Source of the DNA: a virus
Length of the DNA: 35,150 bases
Reading direction: 5' to 3' (one strand)
IMG/VR virus record: IMGVR_UViG_3300032006_000035
Location: 1-35,150 of that record
The notes under the pieces were generated by a model. That model saw only the letters and a list, made by a program, of their open reading frames with translations. It had not been told where the DNA came from and did no database searches. Below are positions 28,596 to 35,150 of the stretch, piece after piece; the stretch's first letter is position 1; every line of letters begins with the position of its first letter. Position numbers and translations under genes: made by a program.

Positions 28596-29655
28596 GGATA
28601 TGTTCAGCAGCCCTGATCCGCCACCGCCTATAAATTACGGGCAACTCAGGCAGGATCAGCAACAGGTTGATCGTGAGTCTGCCCGGCTTCAGACGCAGTT
28701 ATCACGGCCTGATCTGGTTACGCCGTACAGCACGACGACATTCCGTGAAACTTCACCCGATCAATTTCTGGGAACATATACGCTTGCGCCGGAATATGAA
28801 GCTATCCGGGGGCAGGAAGCAGGATTACAGGCTGGATTGCAAGGCTTGGCGGGTGAACGTCTCGGGCAAGTAGACAGAGGTGCCTTTACGACAGCGGGAT
28901 TACCGGGCGAGCCAACGCCGTTTACCTACGGCCAGTTTGGAGATCAGCCTACTTATTCCACGGCAGCTGCAACCTATCAGCTTCCCAGCTTTTCTGATCT
29001 CAATACTTATACCAGCAATGCTGCCGATGAATTTTTCAATCGGGCTGTAGCACGTCTCAACCCTCAGTTCGACAGGGCAGAAACGGCCTTGCGGACGCAG
29101 TTGATTAACAGCGGCATTCCAGAGGGTTCCGGTGCCTTCAATCAGGAACTTGAGTTATTCCGGCAACAGAAGAACGATCAGCTGGCCGATCTTGCCAGCC
29201 AAGCTGTATTCCAAGGGCAATCACTTCAGCAGAATATTCTGAGTAACATTCTGGCAGGGCGCGGACAGGAACTTACGGAAATCGGCACTGAGTTTGACGT
29301 AGCTCAAGCGCGGAGAGGCCAGACGATTGCCGAAGCCAGAGATGAATATGGACTGGCACAACAAGCCCGTGACAGGGCGATAGCAGAGCGGTTGCGTGAG
29401 CGTCAGCAGCCTTTGACAGAGCTTTCGGCATTACTGACAGGCACAACGCCGTTTACTCAAGCAGCAGCGCAGGGGCCGGGGCCTTTAGCGGCAGTAGCGG
29501 CACCGCCTCCTATCGATCTGGGAGCGCTGGCTGGGGCACAACAAGCCGACAGGCTTGCTAGGTTCCAAGGCGCTGCGCAGAATGTGCAAGCAAATCGTAA
29601 TTTAGTGGGAACAATAGGCGGGGCGGCTTTAGGTAATCCCAGCCTATTTACATAG
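28582..29655 (+). CDS. Virion-associated tail/ejection protein
   Basis: In this 357-residue protein, the N-terminus (MGFIRDMFSSPDPPPPINYG) is short and Pro-rich. A middle with FFNRAVARLNPQFDRAETAL and RTQLINSGIPEGSGAFNQEL leads to long helices rich in Gln, Ala and Arg (about 175-290) and an Ala/Gly-rich C-terminus. This architecture is common to podovirus proteins that follow the nozzle gene and travel with the DNA. The ribosome site is AGGAG. Confidence 0.65.
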   Translation: MGFIRDMFSSPDPPPPINYGQLRQDQQQVDRESARLQTQLSRPDLVTPYSTTTFRETSPDQFLGTYTLAPEYEAIRGQEAGLQAGLQGLAGERLGQVDRGAFTTAGLPGEPTPFTYGQFGDQPTYSTAAATYQLPSFSDLNTYTSNAADEFFNRAVARLNPQFDRAETALRTQLINSGIPEGSGAFNQELELFRQQKNDQLADLASQAVFQGQSLQQNILSNILAGRGQELTEIGTEFDVAQARRGQTIAEARDEYGLAQQARDRAIAERLRERQQPLTELSALLTGTTPFTQAAAQGPGPLAAVAAPPPIDLGALAGAQQADRLARFQGAAQNVQANRNLVGTIGGAALGNPSLFT

Positions 29656-29667
29656 TCGAGGATAATT

Positions 29668-31170
29668 ATGGTTTTCACTGTCAACCCAAATATTGAGCGG
29701 CAACGCACATACAGAAGAGATTTGATGGCAGACGTGCTTGGCGCGCAACCCGGTTTAGGCCCTAACCCATATGCCACGCCTAATTGGAATTTTCTGGGGC
29801 AACTTGCTAAGGGTGCTATGGCAGGAAGGGCGGGGGCTGAAGCTCAAAGGCTTGAAAACCAGCAAAAAGCAGCGCAAGCCGCAATAGCGCAAGTCTTAAT
29901 GGGTAAAGGAGTTCCGGCTGCGGCTACACCCGCTGCGCCACAACCTACTGATTTTCTGAGCCGCGCAAAACGAGCAATATTTCCGTCTACTCCGACTGTC
30001 GCTGAAGCAGGGAGAAAGTACGCTGGCGCAACAACAATAACGCCGGAGATGGCAGTAGATTCTGGAGCTGATCCTTTACTATTGGAGCTTTCAAAGCAGA
30101 AAATCAGCACAACACGATTAGCGACAGAGCGGGAAAACAATTTAAGGGAAGCGACTGGGCTATATCGCAAAATTAAGACAGCCGGTGAAAATGCTGATCC
30201 AGCAATGGTGAAAAGGTTGAACGAATTATCAACCAACCTACCGACAGAGCTTCCGACAGCCGACTATAAGGTGGTTACGACGCCCGGAGGCAAGGCGGGG
30301 TATGTGCCAATAGATATTCTGGGCAACGTAACTGGAAATCTAACATTTGAGCCATCTCCGCTTGTAGATATGGGCTCAAGAGAAACAGCAAAAATTCAAG
30401 CTGAGCAAGAGCTTAAAGGGACGATAGCTGAACAAGCAGCAGACAGAGCGTTTGGGACATATTATGCCGATACTTTTATCGGGCAAGGCGGGTTTGCCGA
30501 TTTAGCTTCAAACAAAGCAAAGATACGAGGCGTTATCAAAGATTTGAAATCAGGAAAGCTAAACCTTACTGGAATTGACGTTGGGCTTGCTAACTCTGCT
30601 GGCAGGCTCCCCATGACTATATGGTACAAAGACGCAGCAAACGCATTAGATACAGTCGAAGAAGTCGTTCAGCGCAATCTGCGCGTTATCCTTGGCGCTC
30701 AATTTACAGAAGGAGAGGGAACAAGGCTTATAGCAAGAGCTTATAATCCATTCTTATCGGAAAAAGTTAATGCAAACCGACTTGAGCGGCTTGCTAATAC
30801 GATGGAAAGACAACTGCAACAAAAAATAAAGGCCATCGAATATTACCAAGCCAACAATGGTACTTTGCGAGGGTTTAAGGGCTATGTTCCTACTCTAGAT
30901 GATGTGCAGAAGGCCGCAGACGAATTAATCACTGAAGTAGCCACTCCCAAACAAATTTCTAATTGGGATAAAAATTACATAGACACTTTAATGACGCATG
31001 ATAACAAGCCGACAAACGAACTTCTTCAAATCTTGGACAATCCGGCTGCGAAAACTGCTTTAGTAGCAAGGGCAAGAAGTTTAGGGCTTAAAGGATTTAC
31101 GCAGGAGAATACTGGTGCTTCAGGCCGTAGCGTAACTGTTCCTATTCAGCAATTAGGTACGGGCGGATAA
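29668..31170 (+). CDS. Putative internal/ejection protein 1
   Basis: This 500-residue, mainly helical, basic protein begins MVFTVNPNIERQRTYRRDLM. It has an Ala-rich helix (AKGAMAGRAGAEAQRLENQQ), an alternating Thr/Pro-rich link and long helices in the second half (LERLANTMERQLQQKIKAIE). No enzyme motif is seen. It belongs with the gene after it as a pair of large virion proteins located between tail and fibre genes. Codons here are visibly more A/T-rich than in the capsid genes. Confidence 0.6.
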   Translation: MVFTVNPNIERQRTYRRDLMADVLGAQPGLGPNPYATPNWNFLGQLAKGAMAGRAGAEAQRLENQQKAAQAAIAQVLMGKGVPAAATPAAPQPTDFLSRAKRAIFPSTPTVAEAGRKYAGATTITPEMAVDSGADPLLLELSKQKISTTRLATERENNLREATGLYRKIKTAGENADPAMVKRLNELSTNLPTELPTADYKVVTTPGGKAGYVPIDILGNVTGNLTFEPSPLVDMGSRETAKIQAEQELKGTIAEQAADRAFGTYYADTFIGQGGFADLASNKAKIRGVIKDLKSGKLNLTGIDVGLANSAGRLPMTIWYKDAANALDTVEEVVQRNLRVILGAQFTEGEGTRLIARAYNPFLSEKVNANRLERLANTMERQLQQKIKAIEYYQANNGTLRGFKGYVPTLDDVQKAADELITEVATPKQISNWDKNYIDTLMTHDNKPTNELLQILDNPAAKTALVARARSLGLKGFTQENTGASGRSVTVPIQQLGTGG

Positions 31171-31182
31171 CCGGGGGTAACG

Positions 31183-32796
31183 ATGGAAAATGCCGAAATA
31201 ATTGCAGCCCTGACTGGCAATGTAGCTGCTCCCGAATCACCTGACGCGGAACTAGAATCATCCGATACGGAACTAAGCGCAGGGGATGTGGTTACAGGAG
31301 CAGTAACTAATTTCCCCAGCAGCTTCGCGCAGTTGGGCAAGGATGTCATACAGCCATTTTTAAGCCCAATAGAAACCGCTGAATCATTATACGAACTCGG
31401 CAAAGGTGTGGTGCAGCTAGTTATTCCCGGTGAACAGGGAAACGAAGAAACAGCGCGACGTGTCGGACAGTTTTTCGCAGATCGGTACGGTGGAGATGAT
31501 CCATTAGAAAGTATTAAGCGTACTATAGCCACCGATCCGGCTGGTTTTCTTGCCGATCTATCCTTAGTGGCTACGGGCGGTGCTGCGGCATTAACCAGAG
31601 CCGGAAAAGTAGCAAAAGTGTCGGAGAAGGCACTAGAAAAGGGACGACAAGCCGGGAAAGTGTCCCAGTTAGCTGATCCCATAACAGCCACAATAGCCGG
31701 AGCGACTAAAGCAGGCGGAAAACTTGCATCGAGTATGCTTGGAGGCGCTACAGGCGTTGGCTCAAAGCCAATACAGGTTGCCTTTCAAGCTGGACGCGCT
31801 GGCGGTGAAAAGGCACAGGCTTTTCTGGATAATTTAAGAGGTGACGCCCCGATATCTGATTTAGTTGAATCCGCTCGTAACGCCTTGAACAGTTTGCGGA
31901 ACGAAAGAAGAGCCGCCTACTTACAGGGTATGGAAAGGCTGGGCAAAGATCAAACGCCACTCAGCTTGGATGACGTGGATAAAGTAGTGTCAGAAATGAG
32001 TACGGAAGGCACACATCAGCTACCATCCGGGCGGCGTGTCAAGATACGGGGGGATAAGCCATCTCAAACTCTGGAAGAAATAAAAGCAAAAATAGAAGAT
32101 TTTAGGGGTGTCGACGGGGATGAAGTTCTCACAGCGATTGATTTAGATAAGCTGAAGCAAGCCATCGGTGAAGTGCGGGATCAAATCAATATTCGTGATA
32201 ATCCTATTCCGTGGAACCTAGCAAACCAAGTGTACGGCGCTGTTCGTAGAACTATTATCAAGCAAGATCCAGAATACGCTAAGACGATGAAAGAATACGA
32301 AGAGGCAACCGATCTAATAACAGAGATCGAAAATTCGTTTAATATGGGAAAAACAGGAAAGCGCGGTAGGATTGACACTCAAGTTCGTAAATTAACTTCC
32401 ATTATGCGTGATAATGTTAACACCGCTTACGGCTATCGGGGGGAACTTGCTGATACGTTAGCTTCAGCGGCTGGCGGAGAACGGTTATTGGAACAAGCTG
32501 CTGGCGTGACGCTTTCTCCGTTGAGAAGCCGGGGGCTGGCTAATCTGTCGCAAGTGGGAGTGGGGGCCGCTGCTGCTGCAACGGCCAATCCCCTATTGCT
32601 GGGTATGTATCCAGCCACAATGCCGAGAGTAGTTGGCGAGGCTGCGTATTATGCTGGGAAAGCATCTCCTTATGTTGGCGCTCCTGCGCGGGGCGCTGCT
32701 CGCGCTGCTCCGGCGGCTTTTCAAGTAGGGCGTACAAGCCGTGTATCGCAGCCTAGTCGTGAGGAAATGCTTTTTAATATATTGAGATCGAAATAA
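31183..32796 (+). CDS. Putative internal/ejection protein 2, with hydrophobic helices
   Basis: In this 537-residue protein, the N-terminal 60 residues are acidic. Amphipathic and weakly hydrophobic helices follow (ATDPAGFLADLSLVATGGAA at 124-143, TATIAGATKAGGKLASSML), then a long charged helical middle and an Ala-rich C-terminal membrane-like part (LSQVGVGAAAAATANPLLLG at 452-471). Such proteins form the channel across the host envelope in podoviruses. No lytic transglycosylase motif was seen. Confidence 0.62.
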   Translation: MENAEIIAALTGNVAAPESPDAELESSDTELSAGDVVTGAVTNFPSSFAQLGKDVIQPFLSPIETAESLYELGKGVVQLVIPGEQGNEETARRVGQFFADRYGGDDPLESIKRTIATDPAGFLADLSLVATGGAAALTRAGKVAKVSEKALEKGRQAGKVSQLADPITATIAGATKAGGKLASSMLGGATGVGSKPIQVAFQAGRAGGEKAQAFLDNLRGDAPISDLVESARNALNSLRNERRAAYLQGMERLGKDQTPLSLDDVDKVVSEMSTEGTHQLPSGRRVKIRGDKPSQTLEEIKAKIEDFRGVDGDEVLTAIDLDKLKQAIGEVRDQINIRDNPIPWNLANQVYGAVRRTIIKQDPEYAKTMKEYEEATDLITEIENSFNMGKTGKRGRIDTQVRKLTSIMRDNVNTAYGYRGELADTLASAAGGERLLEQAAGVTLSPLRSRGLANLSQVGVGAAAAATANPLLLGMYPATMPRVVGEAAYYAGKASPYVGAPARGAARAAPAAFQVGRTSRVSQPSREEMLFNILRSK

Positions 32797-32808
32797 GGAG
32801 TTAAAAAA

Positions 32809-34773
32809 ATGCCTTGGAGTGGTGGAGCTTTTACAAGAACGAACGGTGTTCATACGGGTGCCACCCTCTGGGCGCAGGATCGTGACGCTGGAACAAAGAT
32901 ACTGGCGACAAGGCACGATACCCATGATCAGGACTTGGCCGATGGCATTAACTCCACGCTCGAAAAGAGCGGGAGCAACGCCGCTACGGGCAATCTGAAC
33001 ATTGGCAGCAATCGCCTGACGGCGGTGGCAGACGGCACGGCCAAGACAGACGCTGCTACCGTCAACCAGATTCAGAGCAACGCCCCGGCCTTCCAAGCAA
33101 CGGATACGGGCACCGCCAATGCTTATGTCGTCGCACTGTCTCCGGCGGTGACGGCCTATGCGGCGGGGCAGGCGTTTACGTTCAAGGCTGGTGCGGCCAG
33201 CACCACGGCATCGACGCTGAACGTCAACGGGCTTGGTACCAAGGCGATCAAAAAGCTGCACGATCAGGACATTGCATCCGGCGATATCGAAAGCGGCTCC
33301 ATTGTCACGGTGGTTTACGACGGCACCAACTTCCAGATGACGAGCCAACTGGCTACAACCGCATCGTCTGGCGCACCATCAGCCTCTACATCGGCTAAAA
33401 CATCAGCCTACACAGTCGTTGCGGGGGATGATGCCTCAACCGTTCTATGCTCTGCGGCCTCCGCAGATTACGAAGTGGCGCTTACGGCGGCTGCTACGCT
33501 GGGGGATGGATTTACCGTCACAATCAAAAAATCAGACGCCACGAGATTTATGATCACCATCAACCCGAATAGCACCGAGACAATCGATGGGTTGCCTGAT
33601 CTGAAGCTCCGTAACGAGCATTCGGAAGTGACGTTAATCTGCGACGGATCGAACTGGCACATTATCAGCCATGAGAACGTGGCTTACGAATATAATGCCA
33701 TCGACAACAGTAACTTTCAGGTGGATCAATATTCTCAATCCGTCACGCGAACGGCGTTAGGCTCCGGCTCGTCGCTAACAGTACAGGATCGTTGGAAGAT
33801 CGCGATGTCTGGCAGTCCATCGGCGCGGTTTACATATTCTGTTGAAACTGGCGGTGGAGTGGATGGACGCCAGAAATGGGCGAAGCTCCTGTGTACAACG
33901 GCCAACGCCAGCCCCGACTCAAACGATCAGCTTATGATTCGACACAATATAACCGGGAATAATCTAGTCGGCGCTGGATTTCTTGGCACCGATAAGTTCG
34001 TAGAGAATATGATAATCAGCTTCGACATTATCGTTCATCTCGACGGCGGAAGTTCAGAGTCGTTTCCCGTCAAGATGGGTGTCAACTGTTTCACTGGGGA
34101 TAGCACAAGCCGGGAGTACGTCAACGATGTTTCGGTGGCAGCGGCTGACACATGGGAGCGCGTGTCGATTGTCATTCCTCAAGACACCGCCGCGAACTGG
34201 TCGGCGGGTACGAGTGCAACGCTGTATTTTAATTGGAACCTTACCGCTGGTTCTGGCTCTGTCGGGACAGCGAATACTTGGGCAAACACCTCGTACACTG
34301 ATTACATCACTTCTGCGTCTTCGAATTTCGCAGACGCAACGAACAACTACGTCGGCATCACAAACGTCAAGCTTCAGCCGGGACAGATCGCCACCCCTTA
34401 TATCCCCCGCACCTACGAGGAAGAACTAACCGTCTGCAAATTCTACGCCGAACTGCTGACGTATCAGACGGCTGGTTCGCAGGTGGTTGGATTCGGGCCG
34501 TTTAGCGGCACTGACGCCGCTCAAACCAGCGTTACATATCAGGAAAAAAGAGCAGCCCCGGCCATCACATCGTCGGTAGCGGGTACGTTTGAATTAGCGG
34601 CTTACGGCGTGGGAGCGCACGATGCGACAATTTTGCAGTACAACGAGCCGGGGTTAACGAATTTCAGATTTACAGCAAAATACGGGGGAACTGGATTCAC
34701 ACAGGATGACGCTGGGCAGATTAGACGGGACAGTAGTGATACCGCATTCATATTCATCAACGCGGAGATATAG
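32809..34773 (+). CDS. Tail fibre (allele B, full length)
   Basis: This is a 654-residue protein. The N-terminal 60 residues (MPWSGGAFTRTNGVHTGATL, DLADGINSTLEKSG) resemble the attachment domain of podovirus fibres. Middle repeats rich in Ala, Thr and Gly (FTFKAGAASTTASTLNVNGL) suggest a trimeric shaft, followed by a jelly-roll-like region. The end has IATPYIPRTYEEELTVCKFY and the variable tip. The ribosome site is AAGGAG. It recognises the host. The last 105 residues differ from allele A at 1-444, while the 42 codons before them are identical. Confidence 0.82.
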   Translation: MPWSGGAFTRTNGVHTGATLWAQDRDAGTKILATRHDTHDQDLADGINSTLEKSGSNAATGNLNIGSNRLTAVADGTAKTDAATVNQIQSNAPAFQATDTGTANAYVVALSPAVTAYAAGQAFTFKAGAASTTASTLNVNGLGTKAIKKLHDQDIASGDIESGSIVTVVYDGTNFQMTSQLATTASSGAPSASTSAKTSAYTVVAGDDASTVLCSAASADYEVALTAAATLGDGFTVTIKKSDATRFMITINPNSTETIDGLPDLKLRNEHSEVTLICDGSNWHIISHENVAYEYNAIDNSNFQVDQYSQSVTRTALGSGSSLTVQDRWKIAMSGSPSARFTYSVETGGGVDGRQKWAKLLCTTANASPDSNDQLMIRHNITGNNLVGAGFLGTDKFVENMIISFDIIVHLDGGSSESFPVKMGVNCFTGDSTSREYVNDVSVAAADTWERVSIVIPQDTAANWSAGTSATLYFNWNLTAGSGSVGTANTWANTSYTDYITSASSNFADATNNYVGITNVKLQPGQIATPYIPRTYEEELTVCKFYAELLTYQTAGSQVVGFGPFSGTDAAQTSVTYQEKRAAPAITSSVAGTFELAAYGVGAHDATILQYNEPGLTNFRFTAKYGGTGFTQDDAGQIRRDSSDTAFIFINAEI

Positions 34774-34775
34774 AG

Positions 34776-35102
34776 ATGGCCGTTGAAAACGCGAAATTTA
34801 CAAATGCGGATCACACCGACTGGGACGCGGTGATCGATGGCGTCCGCTGGGGAGGAACCGTCAATGGCACATTCTGGGATGTCATCGTAGAAAGCGGCGT
34901 CGATGTTGAGGCATTTACGGAAACGACGACATGGGCAGAGGTTCGCGCTGAACGGGATAGACGCCTCGCAAAAACAGATTTCTACGCGCTGTCAGATGTC
35001 CCTATGTCATCAGAAATGACAGCTTATCGGCAGGCTTTGCGCGATGTTCCGGCAAACAATGACGATCCCAATTCCATCGACTGGCCGGTATTGCCGAGTT
35101 AA
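34776..35102 (+). CDS. Tail-fibre assembly chaperone-like protein (allele B)
   Basis: This 108-residue homologue of the protein at 447-773 is of the same length and has the same ends. The changes fall in residues 15-65 (for example DGVRWGGTVNGTFWDVIVES instead of DGVEWFGVVDGTLWDVIIES). The TDFYALSDVP...YRQALRDVP signature is kept. GGAG stands before the ATG. Its divergence matches that of the fibre tip in front of it, which suggests each chaperone serves its own tip. Confidence 0.75.
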   Translation: MAVENAKFTNADHTDWDAVIDGVRWGGTVNGTFWDVIVESGVDVEAFTETTTWAEVRAERDRRLAKTDFYALSDVPMSSEMTAYRQALRDVPANNDDPNSIDWPVLPS

Positions 35103-35104
35103 GA

Positions 35105-35150
35105 ATGGATAAGGATCGCCGCACGGTGGCGTCTGCCCACCATAGAATCG
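35105..35150 (+). CDS. Start of the small anchored membrane protein (cut by window)
   Basis: The 15 codons MDKDRRTVASAHHRI and one extra base are identical to the start of the gene at 776-970. The rest lies beyond the window edge. If the map is circular, this is the same gene. Confidence 0.8.
   Translation, partial: MDKDRRTVASAHHRI

Larger units (their letters stand above)
34333..35150. repeat. Right copy of the terminal fibre-tip/chaperone repeat (allele B)
   Basis: This is the counterpart of 1-821: identical over 34333-34459 and 35025-35150, diverged between. It holds the fibre tip, a complete chaperone gene and the first 46 bases of the small membrane protein gene. If the map is circular, the genome is 34,332 bp with allele A or 34,329 bp with allele B. 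Confidence 0.9.

Overview
This window is the genome of a tailed phage with a podovirus-like (short-tailed) architecture. It probably comes from a metagenome and is essentially complete. The evidence is a TerS-TerL-portal-scaffold-capsid-adaptor-nozzle order, three large helical proteins of the kind ejected with the DNA, and one tail-fibre gene with no tape measure or sheath. No rRNA, tRNA, CRISPR array, integrase, RNA polymerase or DNA polymerase was seen. The host cannot be read directly. The three-segment GTA-type holin, the DUF6378 gene and the style of the small genes suggest a Gram-negative, probably alphaproteobacterial or aquatic host (inference).

Layout. (1) 1-444 is the 3' end of a tail fibre. 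It is followed rightwards by a tail-fibre chaperone, several small membrane or basic proteins, a 2OG-Fe(II) oxygenase homologue, a holin and an M15 endolysin, up to 4179. (2) 4180-13657 is read leftwards and holds the early or replication block: a membrane coiled-coil protein, a cysteine-peptidase-like protein, a DUF6378 protein, a zinc-ribbon protein, a T7 gp4-like primase-helicase whose zinc domain sits in another frame, an HTH_39 protein, an RNA polymerase alpha-CTD-like protein, RusA, an OB-fold-like protein, two PD-(D/E)XK nucleases, a DUF932 protein and unknowns. (3) 13658-13795 is a divergent promoter region. (4) From 13796 the rightward block holds a MSMEG_6728-like protein fused to an HTH domain, an HTH_36 replication-type protein, a 563-bp GC-rich non-coding region, TerS, a ParB-DNA methyltransferase, TerL, a YcgN-like Cys-rich protein, portal, scaffold, capsid, adaptor, nozzle, ejection-type proteins, the tail fibre and a second copy of the chaperone.

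The two ends of the window are the same locus. Bases 1-821 correspond to 34333-35150: the outer 127 and 126 bp are identical, while the interior encodes a different fibre tip with a matching different chaperone. The simplest reading is a circular map of about 34.33 kb entered through an assembly bubble, so two receptor-binding alleles coexist in the sampled population. A real duplicated cassette is the alternative.

The early block has a notable regulatory design. Three leftward promoters share a GTGTTTAC-type -35 element, each followed by a leader ending in AGAGGCTAA. Genes inside the operons instead carry a GC-rich hairpin followed by GGAGGCTAA or a close variant. The phage appears to supply helicase-primase, nucleases and recombination functions but to rely on host DNA and RNA polymerases, with a possible alpha-CTD mimic to influence the latter.
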